A DNA stretch of 39,881 bases from an uncultured Christensenella sp. GTDB lineage: Bacteria > Bacillota > Clostridia > Christensenellales > UBA1242. Both the position numbers and the translations under genes were made by a program. Shown here piece by piece: positions 1 through 7,404 of the stretch; within the stretch, counting starts at the first letter, position 1; every line of letters begins with the position of its first letter. A model generated the notes under the pieces. That model was not told where the DNA came from and made no database searches. It worked only from the letters and a program-made list of their open reading frames with translations. The stretch covers positions 1 to 39,881 of the forward strand of contig CATKZB010000010.1 in NCBI GenBank assembly GCA_949841595.1, written 5' to 3'.

Positions 1-309
1 CTCCTTCTGCTCCTCCAACTTCTTCTTAGCAGCTTCCAACTCATTATTTTTTTGCTCAATCTCAATCTGGTTCAGGGCAAGCAACTCCTTTTCCTTTACC
101 GCCTTTTGGGACTGGCTCGAAAAACCGGCATACATCTTTCTCAAATAAAAAGCCGCCAGGACAAACAACAATGCCAAAAGAATGACTACTACAAGAACAG
201 TTATCTCCAAAGGGCTGGCGGAGCCTCCTGCTGCAAATGCCTGCTGACCGCAAAAAGCAAAGCATGCAAGAAAGACAGACCACTTCCTGAACAAAGTTCT
301 ATTATTCAT
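1..309 (-). CDS. Partial CDS: secreted/anchored coiled-coil protein, runs off left edge
   Basis: An open frame starts with ATG at 309 (minus) and is still open at base 1, giving 103 residues. Residues 1-26 look like a signal peptide (basic NNRTLFRK start, hydrophobic core, AFA-A cleavage-like site). Residues 33-56 form a second hydrophobic segment (LEITVLVVVILLALLFVLAA). Residues 70-103 are a charged helix rich in E, K, Q and L, probably a coiled coil. No Shine-Dalgarno is visible upstream. Codons are GC-richer (CTG, GCC, GGC, GAG, AAG) than in any other gene here, where GAA, AAA and TTG dominate. I do not recognise the family; the N-terminal layout is reminiscent of membrane subunits of Bacteroidota, but that is a guess. 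It may be transferred DNA or an assembly chimera. Confidence 0.6.
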   Translation of the reverse strand, partial: MNNRTLFRKWSVFLACFAFCGQQAFAAGGSASPLEITVLVVVILLALLFVLAAFYLRKMYAGFSSQSQKAVKEKELLALNQIEIEQKNNELEAAKKKLEEQKE

Positions 310-334
310 AATGATATATATATTTTAATTTATT

Positions 335-362
335 TTGAATTGGAAAATTTGTGTGATATAAT
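335..362 (+). promoter_or_regulatory. Sigma-A type promoter for nfeD-SPFH operon
   Basis: TTGAAT (335-340), 16-bp spacer, TATAAT (357-362), preceded by TGA, i.e. an extended -10. The expected start is near 369, giving a short leader with AGGAGGGG before the ATG at 384. Confidence 0.75.
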
Positions 363-383
363 ATTTCCATAAAAGGAGGGGAA

Positions 384-902
384 ATGGATTTTATGTTTTG
401 GGTTTGGCTGGGTGTCATTGTTGCTACAGCCATAGCCGAATTTGCTACTATGGAAATTGTTTCCATTTGGTTTACAATTGGTGCAATTGTGCCGTTTATT
501 TTGGCAGCAACGAATTGTGTAAGATGGGAAATTCAACTTGTTGTCTTTGTTGTGATTTCTGCAGTTTTGATTGTTTCACTAAGAAGAATAACTAAAAAAT
601 TTCTTTTAAAAAATTCTAATGGCAAGACCAATCTTGACACTTTGATAGGCAAAGAATTGCGTATGCTTAAAGGCACAGATTTTGAAACTATCGGGTCTGT
701 TAAAGTTAATGATGTTGTTTGGAGTGCCGTAGGGCAAAACAGAGAATCAATTGGCAAAGATGAAATAGTTGAAGTTGTGAAAATAGATGGAAATAAGCTT
801 ATTGTCAAAAAAATTGAAAACATGGAAGAATCAGTTTCTTCTGTGAAAGAAAGTGAAAGTCTTTCTGAAAACAAAAAAGAAAAAAAGGAGAATAAAAAAT
901 GA
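384..902 (+). CDS. NfeD-like membrane protein (YuaF type)
   Basis: 172 residues. The N-terminal third is hydrophobic with two to three membrane segments (about residues 4-30, 33-45, 50-66). It is followed by an OB-fold of the NfeD C-terminal type: the signature runs from LIGKE through GSVKVNDVVWSA to KDEIVEVVKIDGNKLIVKK. The lysine-rich tail is probably cytoplasmic. NfeD proteins partner SPFH (flotillin/paraslipin) proteins in membrane-domain organisation and envelope-stress responses, and the next gene encodes exactly such a partner. The stop overlaps the next start (ATGA at 899-902), implying translational coupling. The start is fixed by AGGAGGGG at 374-381. The short form has no N-terminal ClpP-like protease domain. 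Confidence 0.85.
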   Translation: MDFMFWVWLGVIVATAIAEFATMEIVSIWFTIGAIVPFILAATNCVRWEIQLVVFVVISAVLIVSLRRITKKFLLKNSNGKTNLDTLIGKELRMLKGTDFETIGSVKVNDVVWSAVGQNRESIGKDEIVEVVKIDGNKLIVKKIENMEESVSSVKESESLSENKKEKKENKK

Positions 903-1870
903 GTACAGTCGGAATTGTATTTTTAGTTTTAGGAGTTTTGCTGCTGGTTGTTTTATGTGCTTCAATAAGAATTGTAAGACAAGCAACAGCAGTTGTTGTG
1001 GAGCGTTTGGGTAAATATCACAAAACGCTTGAAACAGGTGTGCATATGGTCATTCCTTTCTTTGATAGATGTTCAAGACCAATTTCATTGAAAGAAATAG
1101 TTGCAGACTTTAAGCCTCAGCCAGTTATTACAAAAGATAATGTTACTATGCAAATAGACACAGTTGTTTATTTTCAAGTGACAGACCCAAAACTTTTTAG
1201 TTATGGTGTTGACAGCCCAATTCGTGCTATTGAAAATTTGACTGCAACAACTCTTCGTAACATTGTCGGAGAACTTGAACTTGACGAAACATTGACATCA
1301 AGAGATATTGTTAACACAAAAATGAGAAACATTATCGATGAAGCAACAGATCCTTGGGGGATTAAAATCAATCGTGTGGAATTGAAAAATATTCTTCCTC
1401 CAAAAGATATTCAAGATGCAATGGAAAAGCAAATGAGAGCTGAAAGAGAACGTCGTGAACAAATCTTGAAAGCAGAGGGTGAAAAAAGATCTAATATTTT
1501 GGTTGCAGAAGGTGAAAAACAAGCTCAAATTTTGAGAGCTGAAGCTGAAAAGCAAACTAAGATTTTGCAAGCTGAAGCAAGAAAGGCAGAACTCATCGCT
1601 CAAGCTGAAGGTGAGAATAAAGCTATTGAACTTATCAATAATGCTAATCCTAATGCACAATATATCACTTTGCAAGGTTTTGAAGCTTTGAAAGTTTTGG
1701 CAAATGGAAAATCAACAAAGATTATTGTACCAAGCGAAATTCAAAATATTTCAGGGCTTTTGGCTAGTATGACTGAAGTTGTGAAGGGTGACAACAATTT
1801 GATTAATAACGAAAAAAGTGCCAACCATGAAAAAGTTGAAACCAAAACTGTAAGAAAAACTAAGAAATAA
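899..1870 (+). CDS. SPFH/Band 7 (stomatin/paraslipin) membrane protein
   Basis: 323 residues. One N-terminal membrane helix (about 5-26) leads into a PHB/SPFH domain, with the family hallmarks VERLGKYHKTLETGVH, VITKDNVTMQID, RAIENLTATTLRNIVGELELDETLTSR and WGIKINRVELKNILPP. A long helical region follows (about 175-245) of repeated Ala/Glu-rich blocks (KAEGEK, VAEGEKQAQILRAEAEK), which in this family drives oligomerisation. A conserved C-terminal segment (QYITLQGFEALKVLANGKSTKIIVPSE) completes the paraslipin/QmcA pattern. It forms membrane scaffolds and is expected to work with the NfeD protein encoded by the overlapping upstream gene. A hairpin terminator closes the operon at 1904-1935. Confidence 0.9.
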   Translation: MSTVGIVFLVLGVLLLVVLCASIRIVRQATAVVVERLGKYHKTLETGVHMVIPFFDRCSRPISLKEIVADFKPQPVITKDNVTMQIDTVVYFQVTDPKLFSYGVDSPIRAIENLTATTLRNIVGELELDETLTSRDIVNTKMRNIIDEATDPWGIKINRVELKNILPPKDIQDAMEKQMRAERERREQILKAEGEKRSNILVAEGEKQAQILRAEAEKQTKILQAEARKAELIAQAEGENKAIELINNANPNAQYITLQGFEALKVLANGKSTKIIVPSEIQNISGLLASMTEVVKGDNNLINNEKSANHEKVETKTVRKTKK

Positions 1871-1903
1871 AACATCGGAAAAACTTTAAATTTTGAAATT
1901 CTT

Positions 1904-1940
1904 AAAATGCTTTATCAGACTTGATAATGCATTTTTGTTT
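1904..1940 (+). terminator. Intrinsic terminator of nfeD-SPFH operon
   Basis: AAAATGC-T-TTATCA (1904-1917) pairs with TGATAA-T-GCATTTT (1922-1935) across a GACT loop, followed by TGTTTT. There is one internal T-T mismatch. The same GACT loop occurs in the rmuC terminator. Confidence 0.75.
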
Positions 1941-2016
1941 TATGTTTGATTCTTCCTGTTTTTCATCTGTTTTGTTAATTGATGCTATGTAAGTTGATTT
2001 TTTAAAAATAAAATGG

Positions 2017-2055
2017 TGTAATTAAATTACAAAATATGAAGGTTTGTGATATAAT
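2017..2055 (+). promoter_or_regulatory. Promoter of pnuC1 with overlapping palindrome; leaderless geometry
   Basis: TTACAA (2027-2032), 17-bp spacer, TGA-TATAAT (-10 at 2050-2055), then exactly six bases (GTATAT) and the ATG at 2062. A perfect 15-bp dyad, TGTAATTAAATTACA (2017-2031), covers the -35 and is a plausible operator. No Shine-Dalgarno lies between the -10 and the ATG, so the transcript probably starts at the start codon. Confidence 0.65.
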
Positions 2056-2061
2056 GTATAT

Positions 2062-2796
2062 ATGAAATTAAAGACATGGAAAGGTTATAATTTAATTGAT
2101 GCTTTTTTGCTTGGTGGGGGAATTCTCACAATCTTAGTAACTGCAATAATATTTAAATCCAATTGGCTTGTTATTGTAAATTCATTGCTTGGAATTTGTT
2201 GCGTTTTTATGCAAGCAAAAGGTAAAATTGCGACTCAATTTATTGGTGTTATTTGGTTTGTATTTTATTGTTATTTGTCCTATCAACAAAAGTATTATGG
2301 TGAAACAATTCTATATGCAACAATCATGATACCACTTTACATTTATGGAATAATTAGTTGGCTTGCACATAGGGACAAAAAAGACAATGTTGTGATCATA
2401 AAAAATAAAATAAGTTTAACAGAACTACTTATTTTTCTGTCGATTTGGCTTTGTGTGGACGTTGGAGTTTTCTTTCTTCTTCAAACTCTTAACACAGCAC
2501 AGCTTTGGCTCTCAACAATTGCTTTTTGTACAATGATTCCTAGTGTGTATTTGCTTATGCGCCGAAATAAATGGAATCAATTATTATTTTTAATAAATGA
2601 TATTGTCCTTTGCATTTTGTGGCAAACACTTGTCTATAAAGGCGATTATAGCTTTATTCCTATCTTGTGTTATCAAGTTTTTCAAATTATTTACGACGCA
2701 TATGGAATGTTTGAATGGGTAAAACTTGAAAAGAAACAAAAAAATGAAAATTTGGAAGAATTGGAAACAACAAACAACATAAAAGGAGATAAATGA
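2062..2796 (+). CDS. PnuC-family vitamin transporter (copy 1)
   Basis: 244 residues, about seven membrane helices, with a charged C-terminal tail. The family core is QQKYYGETILYATIMIPLYI followed by YGIISWL, matching the YGE...W signature of PnuC-type facilitators, which move nicotinamide riboside (PnuC), thiamine (PnuT) or riboflavin (PnuX). The substrate cannot be fixed from sequence, and no riboswitch is visible upstream. The start is the only Met before the first helix; it has no ribosome site and sits six bases after the -10. The stop overlaps the GNAT start (ATGA, 2793-2796). A paralogue lies at 12505-13245; both share the HRDKKDNVV/NRNKENNVV loop and the LLQ-FNTA/LNTA motif. Confidence 0.85.
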   Translation: MKLKTWKGYNLIDAFLLGGGILTILVTAIIFKSNWLVIVNSLLGICCVFMQAKGKIATQFIGVIWFVFYCYLSYQQKYYGETILYATIMIPLYIYGIISWLAHRDKKDNVVIIKNKISLTELLIFLSIWLCVDVGVFFLLQTLNTAQLWLSTIAFCTMIPSVYLLMRRNKWNQLLFLINDIVLCILWQTLVYKGDYSFIPILCYQVFQIIYDAYGMFEWVKLEKKQKNENLEELETTNNIKGDK

Positions 2797-3286
2797 TTAT
2801 GAATTATAAAATAGATTTAGTTAGAAAGAATGAACTAAAAGAATGTGCAAAAATTTTAAGAAATATTTACAACAATAATGTGTTAAGTGAAGGTTGGACA
2901 GAAACAACCTCTTTAAATACTTGTAAGTTTTTCTTTAAACAAAACAGAGATTTGTTTTTTGTAGCAAAAAATGATAAGGGGGGGTAATAGGATTTACCTA
3001 TGGCTTTATAAAACCTTGGGCACACGGGAATATGCTTATGATTGAAGAAATATCTGTTGATGAAAATCATAGAAAACAAGGTATTGCAAAATCACTTATG
3101 TTTGCACAAATTTCGAAAGCAAAAGAAAAATACAAAATAACAAATATTATGGGTGAGACATATTTAAACAAAAATGCTAAGTGGATACCATTTGATTGGT
3201 ATAAAAATATTGGCTTTTCAAAGATAGATGATTTGTTTTTAATGGATGGCGAAACAGACACCATTTTATCCAAATTAAAAAAATAA
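2793..3286 (+). pseudogene. GNAT-family N-acetyltransferase interrupted at a G7 tract
   Basis: Frame one (from ATG 2793, ribosome site AAAGGAG) gives 64 residues ending AKNDKGG at a TAA directly after seven G residues (2978-2984). The -1 frame continues without a break as VIGFTYGFIKPWAHGN, MLMIEEISVDENHRKQGIA and on to the stop at 3286, including the acetyl-CoA loop HRKQGIAKSL typical of GNAT enzymes. Restoring the frame needs one extra G (or two fewer), giving about 164 residues, normal for the family. The substrate is unknown. It is translationally coupled to pnuC1. The break may be a sequencing error, slipped-strand phase variation, -1 ribosomal frameshifting, or a true null mutation. Confidence 0.8.
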
Positions 3287-3298
3287 AAATTTTCAATA

Positions 3299-3359
3299 AA
3301 AAAAACAAACTCATAGATATTGATGTGTATTCAACCAGATTTAATGAGTTTGTTTTTTT
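3299..3359. terminator. Bidirectional terminator between GNAT and pyruvate kinase
   Basis: AAAAAAACAAACTCAT (about 3299-3314) pairs with ATGAGTTTGTTTTTTT (3344-3359) around a 29-nt loop. The A-rich left arm gives a U-run on the minus strand too, serving the convergent pyk gene. Confidence 0.65.
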
Positions 3360-3373
3360 GTTAGTTTCAAAGT
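3356..3373. repeat. 18-bp repeat, copy 1 (pyk 3' end)
   Basis: TTTTGTTAGTTTCAAAGT occurs here and again at 22534-22551. Both copies sit between a terminator U-run and the 3' end of a minus-strand gene (pyk, ung). Homology continues weakly downstream of the identical core with transition differences only over the next 11 bases. Confidence 0.7.
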
Positions 3374-3393
3374 TTGCAGTCCTTAACTTATAC

Positions 3394-4410
3394 CTATTTT
3401 ATATGTTTTTCTGCCTCGTTTGCAATTCTTCTCATTGCAGTGACGGTTTCAACTGGAAATTTCCCGGATGCAGATTCACCAGACAGCATAACTGCGTTTG
3501 TTCCATCAAAAACTGCGTTTGCCACGTCACTTATTTCGGCTCTTGTTGGGCGAGCATTATATGTCATGCTTTCCATCATTTGTGTTGCAGTGACAACAAA
3601 CTTTCCAGCTTTGTTACATTTTTTGATAAATTCTTTTTGAAGGTAAGGGATTTTAACAAAATCTATTTCCACTCCCAAATCACCACGTGCAACCATGATT
3701 CCATCAGAAACTTCCAAAATTTTATCAAAGTTTTTGACGCCTTCTTCGCTTTCAATTTTTGAAATGATTTTTATTTTGTTGTAATTTATGTTATTAAAAA
3801 ACTCTCTTACTTGCACAACATCTTTTGCACAACCAACAAAGGAAATTGCCACAAGATCAGCTCCAATTTCTTTTGCAAAACAAAGATCGCTTTTATCTTG
3901 TTCACTTAAGTATGGCATTTCAGTTTTGACACCTGGAAGATTAATACTTTTGTTGTTTGAAAGTTCTCCACCATGCACAACTGTGCATGTGATTAAAGTT
4001 GCAGTTGTTTTTTCTGCTTTAAGTTCGATATTTCCGTCATTTAATAAAATTTTTGTTCCTGCTTTAACAACTTTTGGAAGATTTGCATAAGTCACGCTGA
4101 CTTGTTTTTGATTTCCAACAACATCTTTTGTTGTCAAAACAAACTTTGCTCCATCTTTAAGCAAAATTTTGTCATTTTCAAATTTCTTGACTCTGATTTC
4201 AGGTCCTTTTGTGTCAAGCATAAGTTGAACTTTTTTCTTTGTGTTTTTGCTTGCTGACAAGACTGCATTGACCATTTTTTTATGGCTTTCATGAGTTCCA
4301 TGGCTCATATTAAAACGAGCAATATTCATGCCGGATTGAATCATCTTTTCAAGAGTGTTTACATCGCTGCTTGCTGGCCCTAAAGAGCATATTATTTTTG
4401 TTTTATTCAT
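3394..4410 (-). CDS. pyk: Pyruvate kinase, catalytic domains only
   Basis: 338 residues from the ATG at 4410, which has AGGAG upstream; an in-frame Met ten codons earlier lacks a good site. It makes pyruvate and ATP from phosphoenolpyruvate and ADP. The N-terminal motif [12 protein letters not shown], the substrate loop [10 protein letters not shown], the catalytic-metal region [29 protein letters not shown], and the helix ATQMMESM...[17 protein letters not shown] are all present. The protein ends at [14 protein letters not shown], where normal pyruvate kinases (about 470-590 residues) enter the C-terminal domain that binds effectors and forms the tetramer interface. No remnant of that domain lies downstream. 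The promoter is TTGCAT (4455-4460), 18-bp spacer, TGT-TATTAT (4431-4436). Confidence 0.92.
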   Translation of the reverse strand: MNKTKIICSLGPASSDVNTLEKMIQSGMNIARFNMSHGTHESHKKMVNAVLSASKNTKKKVQLMLDTKGPEIRVKKFENDKILLKDGAKFVLTTKDVVGNQKQVSVTYANLPKVVKAGTKILLNDGNIELKAEKTTATLITCTVVHGGELSNNKSINLPGVKTEMPYLSEQDKSDLCFAKEIGADLVAISFVGCAKDVVQVREFFNNINYNKIKIISKIESEEGVKNFDKILEVSDGIMVARGDLGVEIDFVKIPYLQKEFIKKCNKAGKFVVTATQMMESMTYNARPTRAEISDVANAVFDGTNAVMLSGESASGKFPVETVTAMRRIANEAEKHIK

Positions 4411-4430
4411 TATTTTTCTCCTATGCATAG

Positions 4431-4460
4431 ATAATAACAAATTTGTCGAAAAAAATGCAA
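4431..4460 (-). promoter_or_regulatory. Promoter of pyk
   Basis: Read on the minus strand: TTGCAT, 18-bp spacer ending TGT, TATTAT. It is followed by a leader with AGGAG before the ATG at 4410. Confidence 0.6.
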
Positions 4461-4571
4461 ATATATTTGTTTTCTTTCTTCTTTTTTAACAAATTTTTCT
4501 TTGCTTATTCAACTTTTTGCCATTTAATTTGTTCTTTTTACAAAAAATTACTTATGTTTAATAAAAAATGG

Positions 4572-4600
4572 TTGTAATCCTAAATCAAATGTGTTAAAAT
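4572..4600 (+). promoter_or_regulatory. Promoter of the small membrane protein-secG-rnr operon
   Basis: TTGTAA (4572-4577), 17-bp spacer ending TGT, TAAAAT (4595-4600), followed by AGAGGGG and the start at 4623. Confidence 0.65.
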
Positions 4601-4622
4601 ATAAAAAGTTAGAGGGGTGCTT

Positions 4623-4856
4623 ATGAACATGCTTTTGAGTATTTGGGATGATTTTAGCAATTGGGTTACTTTGGAATGGTCACAAACAACTTACATCCTT
4701 GTGGTTTGCATTTTTGGACTTTGTGGTTTGATGGCTTTGCTTTCTTTCTTTAAGGGAAATTTCAACAAAGGAAAAAAAATCAAATGGGGTAAAATAGTTT
4801 TGGCCGTGTTTATGTTTGCACTTTTGGCCGTTGTGTCTTATGCAAGATTTGCCTAA
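4623..4856 (+). CDS. Small two-helix membrane protein of unknown function
   Basis: 77 residues from ATG 4623 (AGAGGGG five bases upstream; GTG 4617 is an alternative two codons earlier). A Trp-rich N-terminus (SIWDDFSNWVTLEWSQ) is followed by a membrane helix (TYILVVCIFGLCGLMALLSF), a short basic loop (KGNFNKGKKIKWGK) and a second helix ending YARFA. The hairpin topology resembles SecG, whose gene starts 21 bases later, but there is no recognisable SecG motif. Given the shared promoter, a membrane or secretion accessory role is possible; I do not recognise the family. Confidence 0.7.
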   Translation: MNMLLSIWDDFSNWVTLEWSQTTYILVVCIFGLCGLMALLSFFKGNFNKGKKIKWGKIVLAVFMFALLAVVSYARFA

Positions 4857-4877
4857 AAATTTTAAGGAGATAAATTT

Positions 4878-5186
4878 ATGAACAATATGTTACTTGAAAC
4901 AACAGGAATTCCACTTTGGATATCAAATTCTTTTCCAATAATAAGAATTGTGCTTTTTTGTTTGGTTGTGGCTTGTGCAATCATTTTGATTGTGACGACT
5001 TTATTTCAAAATGAAGATTCAAACAGTGCTGATGTCATCACTGGACAACAAGAAAGTTATTATTCAAAAAATAAAGGTGGTTCAAGAGATTCAAAATTAA
5101 GACTTATCACTATTATAACATCAATTGTTGCTGTGGTTTGCGTTGTTTTGTATTTTGTTAGTCTTTTGATATATTCAGGAAATTAA
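4878..5186 (+). CDS. secG: Preprotein translocase subunit SecG
   Basis: 102 residues, two membrane helices (about 18-45 and 76-98) separated by a hydrophilic loop. The first helix ends in the SecG-like ILIVTTLFQNEDS. The loop carries YYSKNKGGSRDSKLRLITII, matching the SecG pattern in which a lysine-rich stretch precedes the second helix. SecG sits beside SecYE and helps SecA-driven export. It is longer than usual (about 75-80 residues) because of an N-terminal extension. The order secG-rnr-smpB-ssrA is common in Bacillota and supports the call. The ribosome site is AAGGAG. Confidence 0.85.
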   Translation: MNNMLLETTGIPLWISNSFPIIRIVLFCLVVACAIILIVTTLFQNEDSNSADVITGQQESYYSKNKGGSRDSKLRLITIITSIVAVVCVVLYFVSLLIYSGN

Positions 5187-5196
5187 GGAATTTTTA

Positions 5197-7287
5197 ATGA
5201 GTAAAAAAAAAGAAATTTTATCTGTTATAGAAAAAAATAGTTTGGTATTTTCAAATGTTGACAAACTATTTTTGTTTTTGTCTTCTAAACTTGAAATCTC
5301 TGTTGATCAAGTTAAGAAGATTTTTTATTCTCTTGTTGCAAATGGCGATATTTATGAGATAAGAAGAAACAAATTTATCACCATTCCTTCACATGGATTT
5401 GTGAAAGGGGAGTTTTTTGGAACAGCAAAAGGATTTGGTTTTGTTAAAGCAGATGGCTTTAATGAAGATATTTTTATTCCTGCAAACAAAACTTTGGGAG
5501 CTTTGGATGGTGAAAAAGTTATCGTTAAACTTTTGTCGCAATCAAACGAGGGTGCTGATGGAGAAGTGGTCAGCATTTATCAAGAACTTGAAAGTTTGGT
5601 GGGTGCGATTAATGTTGTGGGTGGAAATTATTTTCTTGACCCAGACAATAACAAAATTCCTTTTGATTTGCCAATTGTTAAAACTGGACTTAAAATAAAG
5701 CAAAACATGAAAGTTTTGGCAAAGGTTATAAGAACGGACAAGGGAAAAATAAAATGCGTTGTAAACGAAATTTTGGGTTATGAAGATGATGTCAAGGCAT
5801 TGGAACTTTCTATTATAAGAGAACACAACCTTTTTGAAACTTTTCCACAGCAAGTTGTTGAAGCTGAAAGAAAATTGCCAAAAATTGTTTCGGTTTCTCA
5901 AAAGAAAGGAAGATTGGATCTAACAAAAGAAATTATTTTTACTATTGACGGTGCAGATGCCAAGGATTTAGACGATGCTGTAAACATCAAAAAGTTTGAC
6001 AAATATTATGAAGTTGGGGTGCATATTGCAGATGTGGGCGAATATGTAAAGCAAAACAATGTTTTTGATGAGGAAGCTTACAAACGTGGCACGAGTGTTT
6101 ATTTTCCAACGTCTGTGCTTCCTATGTTGCCAAAAGGGCTTTCAAATGGAATTTGTTCTTTGAATGAAGGTGTTGAAAGATTGACATTGTCTTGCATCAT
6201 GAAAGTTGACTTTGAAGGTAAAGTTTTTGATTATAAAATTTGTGAATCTGTCATAAAAAGTGTGGCAAGGCTTACTTATAAAGAAGTACATGAAGCTTTG
6301 CAAGGCAAAGTTAATCAAAAGACAAAAAATTTAAAGCAAGATTTTGTGCTTATGAGAGAACTTTGTGACATTTTGGAAGCAAACACAATAAAACGTGGTG
6401 CTTTGGATTTGGACATCCCAGAAGTTCAGTTTGTTTTTGACGAAAAGGGAATGGCTGTTGGCATTGAAAGAAGAGAAAGAAATGAAGCCCACAGACTCAT
6501 TGAAGATTTCATGGTTTTGGCAAACGAAACAGTGGCTCGACATTTCAACAAACTTGGAATTCCTTTTGTCTATCGTGTGCATGAAACTCCAACAAAAGAA
6601 AAGGTTTTGGGGGTATGTGACTTTTTGAAAGGCATTGGTGTGCGATATCCACAAGTGCCTGATGACATCACGCCTTCTTATTATCAAACTGTTTTGAATG
6701 GTGTGGAAAACTTAAACACAAAAGATGTTGTGAATAAAGTTGTTTTGAGGTCTTTGCCAAAAGCAAAATATTCAAACAAAAATCTGGGGCACTTTGGTCT
6801 TGCTTTGGTGGATTATTGTCATTTCACTTCTCCAATCAGAAGATATCCAGATTTGACAATTCACAGAATTATCAAAGAGTGGTTGCATAAGAAAGGTAAG
6901 CTTTCAAATGACAGAAAAGATGAATTGGATGAATTTGCATTTGAGTCGGCAGAACAATCTTCAAGTTGTGAAAGAAATGCAGATTATGCAGAAAGAGATG
7001 TTGACGATCTTTGGAAAGCATATCTGATGAAAGACAGAGTTGGAGAGGTGTTTGATGCTACAATTTCGTCAGTCACAAATTTTGGAATTTTTGTTGCACT
7101 AGACAACACGGTTGAGGGGCTTATCAAGATTGAAGACCTTCCAGACGATGCTTATTTGTTTTTGGAAAAACAACTTAAGCTTAAGGGCTCATCCCATGTG
7201 TACTCGTTGGGAGATAAACTTAAAGTCGAATTAACTGGCGTTCAATTGCAGGTAAGAAAGATTGACTTTAAAGTTGCAAATGTTTAA
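5197..7287 (+). CDS. rnr: Ribonuclease R
   Basis: 696 residues. It is a processive 3'-5' exoribonuclease of the RNB family that degrades structured RNA and, with tmRNA, non-stop mRNA. The order is: N-terminal helical domain (1-65); cold-shock domains (from GFVKGEFFGTAKGFGFVKAD at about 68); the RNB catalytic domain starting near 235, with the metal-binding aspartates in DGADAKDLDDAV; PTSVLPMLPKGLSNGICSLN; the HFTSPIRRYPDL block; and a C-terminal S1 domain (GEVFDATISSVTNFGIFVALDN). Length and domains are normal. It starts 11 bases after secG with AAGGA upstream. A terminator follows, so smpB has its own promoter. Confidence 0.95.
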   Translation: MSKKKEILSVIEKNSLVFSNVDKLFLFLSSKLEISVDQVKKIFYSLVANGDIYEIRRNKFITIPSHGFVKGEFFGTAKGFGFVKADGFNEDIFIPANKTLGALDGEKVIVKLLSQSNEGADGEVVSIYQELESLVGAINVVGGNYFLDPDNNKIPFDLPIVKTGLKIKQNMKVLAKVIRTDKGKIKCVVNEILGYEDDVKALELSIIREHNLFETFPQQVVEAERKLPKIVSVSQKKGRLDLTKEIIFTIDGADAKDLDDAVNIKKFDKYYEVGVHIADVGEYVKQNNVFDEEAYKRGTSVYFPTSVLPMLPKGLSNGICSLNEGVERLTLSCIMKVDFEGKVFDYKICESVIKSVARLTYKEVHEALQGKVNQKTKNLKQDFVLMRELCDILEANTIKRGALDLDIPEVQFVFDEKGMAVGIERRERNEAHRLIEDFMVLANETVARHFNKLGIPFVYRVHETPTKEKVLGVCDFLKGIGVRYPQVPDDITPSYYQTVLNGVENLNTKDVVNKVVLRSLPKAKYSNKNLGHFGLALVDYCHFTSPIRRYPDLTIHRIIKEWLHKKGKLSNDRKDELDEFAFESAEQSSSCERNADYAERDVDDLWKAYLMKDRVGEVFDATISSVTNFGIFVALDNTVEGLIKIEDLPDDAYLFLEKQLKLKGSSHVYSLGDKLKVELTGVQLQVRKIDFKVANV

Positions 7288-7294
7288 AATTAAA

Positions 7295-7323
7295 GAAAAA
7301 ATGCCAAAATTTGGTATTTTTTT
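7295..7323 (+). terminator. Intrinsic terminator after rnr
   Basis: A-rich arm ending TGCCAAA pairs with TTTGGTA plus a T-run (centre near 7308, one G-U pair). It separates the secG-rnr unit from smpB. Confidence 0.7.
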
Positions 7324-7365
7324 GAAAAAAATAACCGATTTTTTAGATTTTTTTAAAAAAGGGTA

Positions 7366-7394
7366 TTGAAATGTTTAGAATTAAGTGTTATAAT
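7366..7394 (+). promoter_or_regulatory. Promoter of smpB
   Basis: TTGAAA (7366-7371), 17-bp spacer ending TGT, TATAAT (7389-7394). The expected start (about 7401) falls inside or after the AGGAGAGG ribosome site (7395-7402), only a few bases before the ATG at 7405. Confidence 0.75.
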
Positions 7395-7404
7395 AGGAGA
7401 GGAA

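Noticed and set aside
1941-2016. Vitamin riboswitch before pnuC1
   Set aside because: The interval between the preceding terminator and the promoter is upstream of the predicted transcript start and has no recognisable aptamer core.
3374-3394. Frameshifted remains of the pyruvate kinase C-terminal domain
   Set aside because: Only about 20 bases separate the stop from the repeat and terminator; no frame encodes any part of that domain.
3325-4090. Plus-strand frames opposite pyruvate kinase
   Set aside because: Antisense shadows without ribosome sites; the minus-strand frame has all pyruvate kinase motifs.
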